Below, piece after piece: positions 8,275 through 16,298 of a DNA stretch of 35,225 nucleotides. The translations under genes and the position numbers were made by a program. This DNA is from Flavobacteriales bacterium. Its GTDB lineage: Bacteria > Bacteroidota > Bacteroidia > JACJYZ01. The stretch's first letter is position 1. The number at the start of each line of letters is the position of its first letter. The notes beneath the pieces were generated by a model. The model was not told the origin of the DNA. It did not search any database and saw only the letters and a list, made by a program, of their open reading frames with translations. The stretch lies in assembly GCA_020435415.1 (NCBI GenBank), contig JAGQZQ010000016.1, positions 1 through 35,225 of the forward strand. Direction: 5' to 3'.

Positions 8275-8305
8275 GATCAAAGTGGCAGCACGCAGAAATA
8301 CAGGG

Positions 8306-10411
8306 ATGAACGGATCCGCAGGTGTAAGGCCTCCGGCAAAAGGCAGCAATGCCTCAGGGGTATCGGAAGAAATGTTGCTGAAGGCTTGGGAATTAATGGC
8401 CACCGCCCGGGCTATGTCTGCCGTTTTTGAGGAAAATGCAAGCGTGACGTCAAAGTACGTACACGCCACTTCTAAAGGGCATGAGGCGATACAACTTGCA
8501 CTTGGTCTGCAACTGAAGCCACAAGATTTTCTTTCTGCCTATTATCGTGATGATGCGGTGCTGCTAGGGATTGGCATGACCCCATATGAATTGATGCTTC
8601 AGCTTCTTGCCAAGCGGGATGATCCTTTCTCAGGGGGACGAACTTATTACAGTCATCCAAGTCTCAACAGGCCGGACATGCCTAAGATTCCCCATCAATC
8701 CTCTGCAACAGGCATGCAGGCGATTCCATCCACCGGGATTGCCATGGGCATTCAGTACAAAGAAAAAGAAGGTCTTGCCGAAGATCATGGTGGGGAGAAT
8801 CCGGTAGTGGTATGCTCACTCGGCGACGCTTCCATCACCGAAGGAGAAGTGGCAGAAGCTTTTCAGATGGCAGCATTGCATCAGTTCCCCATATTATATC
8901 TTGTTCAGGACAATGAATGGGACATTTCTGCCCACGCCAGGGAGACCAGGGCACAGGATGCCAGCGAATACATCAAAGGGTTCAAAGGAATTGAAAGTGT
9001 TAGTCTGGATGGTGCAGACTTCCAGACCTGCTATCTGACCTTGCAGAAGGTCATCCAAACGATACGTGAGGAGAGGAGACCGTTTCTGGTTCACGCCAAA
9101 GTGCCGCTCCTTAATCACCATACTTCCGGCGTGAGAATGGAATGGTACCGGGATGATCTTGCGGACCATAAGGAACGCGACCCCTTCCCGAGATTCAGAG
9201 CGCAGCTCGTAAATAATGGTTTAAATGAAGAAACCCTTCGTCAGATCGAAGGGCAGGTTGGTGAAAAGGTAAAGGCAGATTACGAGAAAGCATTGCAGGC
9301 AGAAGATCCCCGCCCGGAGGATCTGTTTCTCCACGATTTTGCACCTACTCCGGTCACGGAAGAAAAAGGACAGCGTGCACCGGCTGGCAAGGATAAAACC
9401 GTAATGGTGGATAGTGCCTTGTTTGCGATCCGTGAACTGATGGAGAAACATCCGGAATGCCTGCTATACGGGCAGGACGTGGGAAAACGTCTGGGAGGGG
9501 TTTTTCGTGAGGCAGCGACCCTGGCACAAAAATTTGGTAATAACCGGGTATTCAATACCCCGATTCAGGAAGCGTTTATTGTTGGAAGTACGGTGGGCAT
9601 GTCCGCGGTTGGACTAAAGCCCATTGTAGAAGTACAGTTTGCTGATTATATCTGGCCTGGACTCAATCAGCTTTTCACAGAGGTATCACGCAGTTATTAC
9701 CTTTCCAACGGCAAGTGGCCGGCGAGCATGGTCCTTCGAGTACCTATAGGCGCCTATGGAAGTGGGGGACCCTATCATTCATCGAGCGTTGAATCTGTGG
9801 TCCTGAATATCAAAGGTGTAAAAGTTGCATATCCATCCACCGGTGCTGACCTCAAAGGTTTGATGAAGTCAGCCTATCACGATCCGAACCCGGTGGTGAT
9901 CTTTGAACACAAGGGACTGTACTGGTCTAAAATAAAGGGTACGGAAGATGCCAGGACCATAGAACCGGATGAAGACTACATCATTCCTTTTGGTAAGGCA
10001 AGAACGGTGATTCAGGCCGATCAGGAACACATCTTCAATGGCAGCAGTATGGTGGTTGTTACGTATGGCATGGGTGTGTACTGGGCCAGGAACGCTGCAA
10101 AGGAATTTCCCGGACAAGTAGAAATACTGGACCTACGAACGTTGAATCCATGGGACAAAGAAGCAGTTTTTGCATCGGTCAGAAAACATGGTCGGTGCAT
10201 GGTGGTGACGGAGGAGACGGTACAAAACTCATTTGCACAAGCCATTGCCGGTCAGGTTCAGCTTGCATGTTTTGAAAACCTGGACGCCCCCATTCACATC
10301 ATTGGTTCGGAGAATCTACCGGCTATCCCACTGAATTCAACGCTGGAATCCACCATGCTTCCCTCGGCGGAAAAGGTAAAAAAAGCCATGTATCAGCTTA
10401 TAAATTATTAA
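8306..10411 (+). CDS. fused E1 alpha/beta thiamine-diphosphate 2-oxoacid dehydrogenase
   Basis: About 701 residues from the ATG at 8306. The frame also allows GTG at 8282 or TTG at 8273, but the latter lies inside the palindrome. The first half is an E1 alpha domain, with the thiamine-diphosphate motif running from GDASITEGE to VQDNEWDIS. The second half is an E1 beta domain, with NTPIQEAFIVGS, VEVQFADYIWPG and a C-terminal transketolase-type domain (EILDLRTLNPWD). Such E1 enzymes decarboxylate branched-chain or other 2-oxoacids and pass the acyl group to a lipoyl E2. No E2 or E3 gene is in the window, so it must use subunits encoded elsewhere. The substrate cannot be read from the sequence; proximity to paaZ makes an aromatic or branched oxoacid possible. 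Confidence 0.88.
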   Translation: MNGSAGVRPPAKGSNASGVSEEMLLKAWELMATARAMSAVFEENASVTSKYVHATSKGHEAIQLALGLQLKPQDFLSAYYRDDAVLLGIGMTPYELMLQLLAKRDDPFSGGRTYYSHPSLNRPDMPKIPHQSSATGMQAIPSTGIAMGIQYKEKEGLAEDHGGENPVVVCSLGDASITEGEVAEAFQMAALHQFPILYLVQDNEWDISAHARETRAQDASEYIKGFKGIESVSLDGADFQTCYLTLQKVIQTIREERRPFLVHAKVPLLNHHTSGVRMEWYRDDLADHKERDPFPRFRAQLVNNGLNEETLRQIEGQVGEKVKADYEKALQAEDPRPEDLFLHDFAPTPVTEEKGQRAPAGKDKTVMVDSALFAIRELMEKHPECLLYGQDVGKRLGGVFREAATLAQKFGNNRVFNTPIQEAFIVGSTVGMSAVGLKPIVEVQFADYIWPGLNQLFTEVSRSYYLSNGKWPASMVLRVPIGAYGSGGPYHSSSVESVVLNIKGVKVAYPSTGADLKGLMKSAYHDPNPVVIFEHKGLYWSKIKGTEDARTIEPDEDYIIPFGKARTVIQADQEHIFNGSSMVVVTYGMGVYWARNAAKEFPGQVEILDLRTLNPWDKEAVFASVRKHGRCMVVTEETVQNSFAQAIAGQVQLACFENLDAPIHIIGSENLPAIPLNSTLESTMLPSAEKVKKAMYQLINY

Positions 10412-10457
10412 TGCATCCATGGGTGATGTTGTATCTTGGTGCAAATACCAGATCAAC

Positions 10458-10892
10458 ATGAAAACCACATTCTTTTTTCTTTTCTCACTCTTTCTTTTTT
10501 CTGCGCAAGCCCAATCAGTCAAACAAGCCGATGCAGATACCATCAAGGCGATCATGCTTCGTCAGCAACAGGCCTGGAACCGTGGCGATATGGATGGGTT
10601 CATGCATGGTTACTGGGAATCTGACAGCCTGCGTTTCCTTGGAGGGAGCGGCGTACGTTTGGGTTATCAGCCCACCTTGGCAGGCTATAAAGAGAAGTAC
10701 CCGGATAAAAGTGCGATGGGCACACTCACCTTTGAATTCATCTCAACGGAATATGTTGGAGATGACCGGAACATTCTGATGTTGGGGAAATGGAAGCTTG
10801 CTCGTGAGAACGATAGCCCGGGAGGCGCATTTGTATTGCTTTGGAAAAAGATCGACGGCCATTGGGTGATCGTACTGGACCATACCAGCTGA
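10458..10892 (+). CDS. secreted NTF2-like (SnoaL/DUF4440-type) protein
   Basis: About 144 residues from the ATG at 10458. This start gives a strong signal peptide (MKTTFFFLFSLFLFSAQAQ), whereas the upstream in-frame start would bury it. The mature part begins with a helix (AIMLRQQQAWNRGDMDGFMHGY) and ends with a strand pair (GAFVLLWKKIDGHWVIVLDH). This is the usual pattern of the NTF2-like cone fold found in DUF4440/SnoaL-like proteins. These proteins bind small molecules or act as minor catalysts; no active-site set is clear here. It is probably periplasmic. It lies 46 bases after the E1 gene on the same strand and converges with the reductase gene. Confidence 0.75.
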   Translation: MKTTFFFLFSLFLFSAQAQSVKQADADTIKAIMLRQQQAWNRGDMDGFMHGYWESDSLRFLGGSGVRLGYQPTLAGYKEKYPDKSAMGTLTFEFISTEYVGDDRNILMLGKWKLARENDSPGGAFVLLWKKIDGHWVIVLDHTS

Positions 10893-10924
10893 TTGCTTTA
10901 CCTGAAAAAGAAAGCGATCGTTTC

Positions 10925-12283
10925 TCAGTGACTTTCCACGATATCTTCCAACCGTTTGGGTAGGTGTTGTTTTACCCAGTCTGCAAAGGTAGAATGATAG
11001 CCGACTTCTTTCTGACGCGCTTTCACACGTGCATCAATGTCCTCGATCTGCTTTGACTCGAGCACATTTGTGTTTTCCAGAAAGGATAAAAGCTCGGTCG
11101 TGCCCTGCCCTGCCTTCGCGGATTTAATGCGGAACACTTTCTCGTAGTCATCCGCCGACCAGGCCAGGAAGTCGTCCATAACCTGGAGACTGACCTCTCG
11201 TCCATGTTGCAATGATTCTTTGATATTTCCTCTGCCGGTGACTGCATTACCCAATGCGAAAACATTATGGTATCCATCGATCTGACAATTGCCGTTTGGT
11301 GAGATCCGAAACGTTTGTCCGTCCATGGGCAGACCGGGAATTGGTTCGGGAATACTTCCGATGGAGGATATTACCAGGGACGTTGGGAAAGTGAAGTCTG
11401 AATTTTCCACTGCCACCACGCGGTTATCTTCAATAATGGTCTTTCTAAGTGTGATGCCTGTAAGATGACCGTTCTCTTCTTCCAGGGCAACAGGCATGCA
11501 GCACTCTTCAAATTGGAAAAAGAATTTAGCCTGTGCATTTTCCAATACCTTGACCCGTACTTTCTGTGCCTTTTCAAGTTGTTCTGGTGTATCGGTAGGG
11601 GCAGGCGAAAGCGGCATGTCCAGGTTTCGACGACGATAGAAGAGGGTACAACCCTTCAATCCCAATTCTTCAAACGAGATCTTATGTTTGTCAAGAACAC
11701 GATCGATGCCTTTGTCCAGTTCAAGAATATTGGTTTCAATTCCTTTTTCGGCCAGCTTGTCTTTTACCAGTTCCATCATGATCATCTTGGCCATATCAAT
11801 ACTGGCAAGCCCGCCTCCGATCACCACCGCATTATCCCGGATCTCGTATGTTTTTCCTTTATAACCGGGTTCATGATAGTGGTTGAACCAATAACTCAAA
11901 GGATTCTGGTAGTAAAGGCCTCGGTCTGTCTGATCGGATGCGCCGGGGATATCCAGGGGTCTGTCTTTCCATGCGCCGGTGGCAAGCAATACCGCACTAA
12001 ACCCCCATTTTTCTGTAAGGCTGCTGAATTCGATATCCTTGCCCAGTTTGGTGTTGGGTACAAAGCGAATCAGCGGATGTGCTAGTTTTTCGTTAATGGC
12101 TGCCTCTTCCTTGTCCCTCAGTTTCGCATGCCATTTGGGTAAGCCATCTTCAATTTTACCATAGGGGAGTGTAGCCTGATCGAATACCACGGTATGAATG
12201 CCCCGGGATGCGAGTTGATGGGCAGCTTCGGAACCGGCAACAGCACCTCCGAAAACAGCAACGTAATGAGCGGGATGATTCAT
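10925..12283 (-). CDS. FAD/NAD(P)-binding reductase, probably ferredoxin-NADP reductase (adrenodoxin-reductase-like)
   Basis: A 452-residue flavoprotein of the adrenodoxin reductase/FprA/GltD group. The N-terminal FAD site reads FGGAVAGSEAA, so the third glycine of the usual GxGxxG is alanine (A14). The next conserved region, LPYGKIEDGLPKWH, matches the PFGLVRxGVAPDH segment of adrenodoxin reductases. A second dinucleotide fold starts at about residue 153 (VVIGGGLASIDMAK). The late motif GYHNVFALGNAVTGRGNIKES is the family's second FAD contact. It follows korB by 88 bases on the same strand. This context suggests it moves electrons between NADP(H) and the ferredoxin used by KorAB. Direction and cofactor preference are not determined. 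Confidence 0.75.
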   Translation of the reverse strand: MNHPAHYVAVFGGAVAGSEAAHQLASRGIHTVVFDQATLPYGKIEDGLPKWHAKLRDKEEAAINEKLAHPLIRFVPNTKLGKDIEFSSLTEKWGFSAVLLATGAWKDRPLDIPGASDQTDRGLYYQNPLSYWFNHYHEPGYKGKTYEIRDNAVVIGGGLASIDMAKMIMMELVKDKLAEKGIETNILELDKGIDRVLDKHKISFEELGLKGCTLFYRRRNLDMPLSPAPTDTPEQLEKAQKVRVKVLENAQAKFFFQFEECCMPVALEEENGHLTGITLRKTIIEDNRVVAVENSDFTFPTSLVISSIGSIPEPIPGLPMDGQTFRISPNGNCQIDGYHNVFALGNAVTGRGNIKESLQHGREVSLQVMDDFLAWSADDYEKVFRIKSAKAGQGTTELLSFLENTNVLESKQIEDIDARVKARQKEVGYHSTFADWVKQHLPKRLEDIVESH

Positions 12284-12371
12284 ACGTATGTTTTAATGAC
12301 CGATGATAAAGACCTCAATCATTCCCATGACGGGTTGGGTAATTCCGCCTCAACTACACGCTGGTCCAGCT

Positions 12372-13403
12372 TTATTTTACTTCCCATGTTTCACCGCTGT
12401 TAAGCAGTTCATCCATGGTTTTGAATTTGGCATTCTTTGTTGCATTCACCTGCTGTTGCACCAGAATATCATTATATGTTGGTGACTCAACACTTCGGAT
12501 AATGCCCAGTGCTGTGGGAAAAGAAGGGCCGTGCATTCTTATCAACATGAGATGTAAAACCGGATCCGGTTCATGTGCATCATGCACCAGTATGTCTCCC
12601 TCGGTGACACCGTTTTCTCCGATGGTAACCACCTCCAGTTTCAGACCGTTCAGACGAATGCCCTTATTCTTCTCTTTGCCAAAGATCATGGGTTTACCAT
12701 GTTCGAGGTGAAGCTGGTGTTCGTCGGCTGTTTCCCGGTTTGTCACTTCTCCGTGTGTTTTATCATTGTAGATGACGCAGTTCTGAAGAATCTCGATCAA
12801 TGAAGTGCCTTTGTACCTTGCCGACTCAACGAATACTTTCGTCATCAGCTTCGGGTTCGTGTCGATGGTTCGGGCAAAGAAACTTCCGCCAGCACCGATG
12901 GCCAGTTCTCCGGCATTAAAGGAGCCTTCTGCTACACCGAATGGTGTGGATTTGGTGACCAGTCCGGCCTTTGACGTTGGAGAATACTGCCCTTTTGTAA
13001 GGCCATAAATCTCATTATTGAAAAGGAGAACGTTGATATCTATATTTCTCCGCAGGGCATGGATGAAGTGGTTGCCGCCGATGGCCAGTGAATCACCATC
13101 ACCGGTAATTTCCCAGACACTCAGGTTCGGGTTGGCGAGTTTTACACCGGTAGCGACTGCGGGGGCACGTCCGTGAATGCTGTGAAAGCCATAGGTGCTC
13201 ATGTAGTACGGGAACCTTGATGAACATCCGATGCCTGAGACAAAAACGATATCTTCTTTTTTATAGCCAAGCTCAGGCAGTGCAGCCTGCACAGATGATA
13301 AGATGGCGTAGTCACCGCAGCCGGGACACCATCTTACCATTTGGTCGCTGGCAAAGTCTTTCTTTGTGAGTACGGGCGGATTTTCGGTGATCTGTTCAGC
13401 CAT
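12372..13403 (-). CDS. korB: 2-oxoacid:ferredoxin oxidoreductase beta subunit (KorB-like)
   Basis: This 343-residue protein carries the thiamine-diphosphate site GDGDSLAIGGNHFIHA (from 101) followed by LLFNNEIYGLT. Four cysteines sit at the places used for a [4Fe-4S] cluster in this family: C26 and C29 (WCPGCGDY), C60 (GIGCSSR) and C209 (LQNCVIYND). With KorA it decarboxylates a 2-oxoacid, most likely 2-oxoglutarate, to the acyl-CoA while reducing ferredoxin, in the cytoplasm. Its length and the separate alpha-gamma fusion match KorAB of aerobic Bacteroidota rather than pyruvate synthases. It starts 12 bases after the korA stop, so the two are one operon. Substrate specificity is inferred from family resemblance. 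Confidence 0.88.
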   Translation of the reverse strand: MAEQITENPPVLTKKDFASDQMVRWCPGCGDYAILSSVQAALPELGYKKEDIVFVSGIGCSSRFPYYMSTYGFHSIHGRAPAVATGVKLANPNLSVWEITGDGDSLAIGGNHFIHALRRNIDINVLLFNNEIYGLTKGQYSPTSKAGLVTKSTPFGVAEGSFNAGELAIGAGGSFFARTIDTNPKLMTKVFVESARYKGTSLIEILQNCVIYNDKTHGEVTNRETADEHQLHLEHGKPMIFGKEKNKGIRLNGLKLEVVTIGENGVTEGDILVHDAHEPDPVLHLMLIRMHGPSFPTALGIIRSVESPTYNDILVQQQVNATKNAKFKTMDELLNSGETWEVK

Positions 13404-13415
13404 GACTTATATCCA

Positions 13416-15251
13416 TTAAATATTTTTCAGGATTGCTTCCTTGATCTCACTTACAGTAAATGGCAAACCCTGGATCTTGGTGTAAGATTCCATAGGAATG
13501 TCGGGGAATTGTGTGCGCAGGTATCCCAGGAACTGGCCCATGTTAAGTTCGCACACAAGAATCTTTTTGAACTTTTCCAGAACCTCACGTGTATTGGAAG
13601 GCAGGGGGCTGATATACCTGAAGTGCGCCTGTCCTACCTTCTTTCCTTCCTGGAACAACGCGTTGGTTGCGGTATGCAATGAACCGTAGGTGCCTCCCCA
13701 GCCTACCACTAGCAGATCACCTTCCTGCGCACATAGGATCTCCTGTGCGGGAATATGATTTGCGATACGGGCCACTTTTTCGCAGCGCAACCGCACCATC
13801 TTATCGTGGTTTTCCGGATCGTAGGATACATTACCGGATCCGTCTTCTTTTTCCAGTCCGCCAATGCGGTGTTCCATACCTGGTGTTCCTGGGATGGCAA
13901 GATGACGGGCGAGTGTTTTCGTATCCCTGGCGTAGGGCATATATGGTTCCTGCTCCTTGCCTGCAACCCGCGGATGAATAGCCGGAAGGTCAGCCATTGC
14001 TGGGAATTTCCATGGTTCTGATCCGTTGGCGAGATAGCCGTCGGACAGGATCATGGCTGGAGTAGAATGCTCGTGGGCAAGGCGAACAGCTTCGTAACTC
14101 ATATCAAAGCAGTCTGCCGGTGTGGATGGGGCAACCAGAATAATAGGGTTATCACTGTTTCTGCCATAAAGTGCCATATTCAGATCAGCCTGTTCGGTCT
14201 TTGTAGGCAGACCGGTTGATGGGCCACCGCGTTGCACATCTACCACCACCAAAGGCAACTCTGTAATTCCGGCAAGCCCGATGGCTTCTCCTTTCAGAGC
14301 AATCCCGGGGCCGGCGGAGGTAGTCACACCAATGCTACCGGCAAACGTAGCGCCAATGGCAGAACATACGGCAGCGATCTCATCCTCTGCCTGCATGGTC
14401 ATCACATTCATGCCTTTATGTTTGGCGAGCTCATGCAGAATATCAGATGCAGGTGTGATGGGGTAGGAGCCGAGGAAAAGTTTCTTTCCGGTTTTCTCTG
14501 CAGCAGCCATCAGTCCCCATGCAGTGGCGGTGTTTCCGGAGATATGCCGGTAAATACCGGGTTCAATGGATGCAGAGGGTACCTCAAATGAAGAAGGAAG
14601 GGCTTCAACCGTTTCTGCATAATAGAAGCCTGCCTGTAAAACCTTGATGTTCGCTTCGGCGATCTCCGGTTTCTTTTTGAATTTGGTATTGAGGAACTGG
14701 ATGGTCTGGTCCATCGAGCGACTGAACAGCCAGTACATGATGCCCAGGGCAAACATGTTTTTGCTGCGGAGAATACTCTTGTTGTCCAGACCACTTCCTT
14801 CTAATGCGGTTTTGGTAAGTGAAGAAATAGGAGCTTCAATGACCAGGTAGTCGTTCAGGATTCCGCTGTTCAGGGGATTTTCTTTAAAGCCCGCTTTTTC
14901 GATGTTGCGTGCTTCAAAAGCATCAAGATCTACGATAATGTTTCCACCTTTTCGAACCCATTTCAGGTTTGATTTAAGTGCGGCCGGGTTCATGGCGACG
15001 AGCACATCCGCTTCATCACCTGGTGTAAGGACATCTACCTTTCCGATCTGAACCTGGAACCCTGACACACCTTCAACAGTACCTTGTGGTGCTCTGATCT
15101 CCGCAGGAAAATCCGGGAATGTGGCCAGGTCGTTACCAATAAGGGCTGAAGTGAATGAAAACTGGGAGCCGGTAAGTTGCATACCGTCTCCGGAATCACC
15201 AGCAAAACGGATGACCACCCGTTCGAGTTCTGTTGCTCCTTTGGTGCTCAT
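13416..15251 (-). CDS. korA: 2-oxoacid:ferredoxin oxidoreductase fused gamma-alpha subunit (KorA-like)
   Basis: About 611 residues from the ATG at 15251; a TTG at 15302 would add 17 atypical residues. The N-terminal gamma domain opens with VVIRFAGDSGDGMQLTG and includes FPDFPAEIRAPQGT. From about residue 235 the alpha (pyrimidine-binding) domain follows, with GSYPITPASDILH, MQAEDEIAAVCSAIGA, TTSAGPGIALKGEA and VDVQRGGPSTGLPTKTEQ. The C-terminal domain (VVGWGGTYGSLHTA, RYISPLP) is the transketolase-C-like part. The glycine-rich ITPASD and QRGGPSTG motifs fit 2-oxoglutarate-type enzymes. First gene of a three-gene minus-strand operon with korB and the reductase. The whole unit offers a ferredoxin-linked alternative to the NAD-dependent oxoglutarate dehydrogenase. 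Confidence 0.9.
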   Translation of the reverse strand: MSTKGATELERVVIRFAGDSGDGMQLTGSQFSFTSALIGNDLATFPDFPAEIRAPQGTVEGVSGFQVQIGKVDVLTPGDEADVLVAMNPAALKSNLKWVRKGGNIIVDLDAFEARNIEKAGFKENPLNSGILNDYLVIEAPISSLTKTALEGSGLDNKSILRSKNMFALGIMYWLFSRSMDQTIQFLNTKFKKKPEIAEANIKVLQAGFYYAETVEALPSSFEVPSASIEPGIYRHISGNTATAWGLMAAAEKTGKKLFLGSYPITPASDILHELAKHKGMNVMTMQAEDEIAAVCSAIGATFAGSIGVTTSAGPGIALKGEAIGLAGITELPLVVVDVQRGGPSTGLPTKTEQADLNMALYGRNSDNPIILVAPSTPADCFDMSYEAVRLAHEHSTPAMILSDGYLANGSEPWKFPAMADLPAIHPRVAGKEQEPYMPYARDTKTLARHLAIPGTPGMEHRIGGLEKEDGSGNVSYDPENHDKMVRLRCEKVARIANHIPAQEILCAQEGDLLVVGWGGTYGSLHTATNALFQEGKKVGQAHFRYISPLPSNTREVLEKFKKILVCELNMGQFLGYLRTQFPDIPMESYTKIQGLPFTVSEIKEAILKNI

Positions 15252-15291
15252 ATATGGATAGAATTGATCAATGTCTGATGGATAAGGGGAA

Positions 15292-15299
15292 CAAAGGTA
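15292..15299 (-). promoter_or_regulatory. -7 element (TACCTTTG) of the korA operon
   Basis: On the minus strand TACCTTTG matches TAnnTTTG and lies 40 bases before the korA ATG. The nearest TTG upstream is only 13 bases away, so the -33 part is weak. Confidence 0.35.
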
Positions 15300-15377
15300 C
15301 AAATTCCCTATCCAACGCTTTGTCAGGGTAGTGCAAAAAATAGCGGAATCTAAGGAGTCCGGTTGCGGCTACAAAGA

Positions 15378-16286
15378 TTAATATGTCATTTGGGATTCCT
15401 CTTCCTCTTCATACTTGACAAACCGGTAACCGAGAAGGATCTCGTGGGTACCTGAGGAATAGTTCTTCAACTCTGAGGTTGTAAAATCATAGGAATAACC
15501 GAAGTACATCTTTCGTTTAAAATTGTATCCTACAATAACAGAGATGGCGTCATCCGTGCGGTATTGTGCACCAAATTTCACACGATCCATAAAATCGAAA
15601 GTCAGACCGGCATCAATTTGCACGGGAACAGGGGTAACGTGGCGAACCAATATGGACGGTTCAACCACAAGCTTTTGTTTGACTTTGAACCGGTATCCCG
15701 CCATGATGAATTTGTGTCCTGACATTTTACTCTTGGCATAAGGCCAGTTCAGTTCACTTTGCATCAATTGCTGAATGGATACCCCGATATAATACTTTGG
15801 GTTGTAAAGGTACATTCCGAAAGAAGCGTCGGGTTGTGTGGAAGATAATTTACCTGAAGTAAACAAGAGATCATCCTTGTCCTTGACATAAATATCGTTG
15901 GTATTGATAGAGAAGTTGATCATCCCAAGTCCAAGACCGAGGGCCAGTTTTGTGCTGTCATTAAGTTTAAGGTGGTGGGTGTAACTACCTTGAAAGCCGC
16001 TTCTCTTGGTAGGACCCATATTGTCGCTGTATGCGATCACACCCAAACCGGTGTTCAGGTTTCTGGGTTTGCGACCATAATAACTAAGGTAATAAGTGGT
16101 TGGAGCACCATCCAGACCGGCCCATTGATTCCGGTAATTAAGTCTCATCTGGTAGAAATCCTCCGTACCGGATACCGCCGGGTTAATGGAATACGGATTA
16201 AGCATGTATTGGGAAAATGGTGCCAATTGCTGTGCAGAAACCGCCTGACAGGCAAGCAGCAAAATAATGATCCGAATAATTTTCAT
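15378..16286 (-). CDS. PorP/SprF-family outer-membrane protein
   Basis: This 302-residue protein has a signal peptide (MKIIRIIILLLACQAVSA) followed by QLAPFSQYMLNPYSINPAVSGTEDF. The sequence QYMxNPxxxNPAxxG is the hallmark of the PorP/SprF family. The rest alternates short amphipathic strands, ending in EILLGYRFVKYEEEEES, as in a small beta-barrel. SprF-like proteins are needed for secretion or surface attachment of the type B C-terminal-domain protein encoded next to them. Here that partner is the 1372-residue protein whose stop lies 12 bases upstream, so the two form a dedicated cassette. The acidic tail after the last strand is a minor oddity. Confidence 0.92.
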   Translation of the reverse strand: MKIIRIIILLLACQAVSAQQLAPFSQYMLNPYSINPAVSGTEDFYQMRLNYRNQWAGLDGAPTTYYLSYYGRKPRNLNTGLGVIAYSDNMGPTKRSGFQGSYTHHLKLNDSTKLALGLGLGMINFSINTNDIYVKDKDDLLFTSGKLSSTQPDASFGMYLYNPKYYIGVSIQQLMQSELNWPYAKSKMSGHKFIMAGYRFKVKQKLVVEPSILVRHVTPVPVQIDAGLTFDFMDRVKFGAQYRTDDAISVIVGYNFKRKMYFGYSYDFTTSELKNYSSGTHEILLGYRFVKYEEEEESQMTY

Positions 16287-16298
16287 AGCCTTCTTCCC

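Noticed and set aside
11465-12085. Plus-strand 206-codon frame opposite the reductase gene
   Set aside because: The minus-strand frame has conserved FAD and NAD(P) motifs across this region; the plus product shows none.
15264-15271. TTGATCAA upstream of korA as an FNR site
   Set aside because: The half-sites overlap with no 4-base spacer, so it is only a short palindrome.
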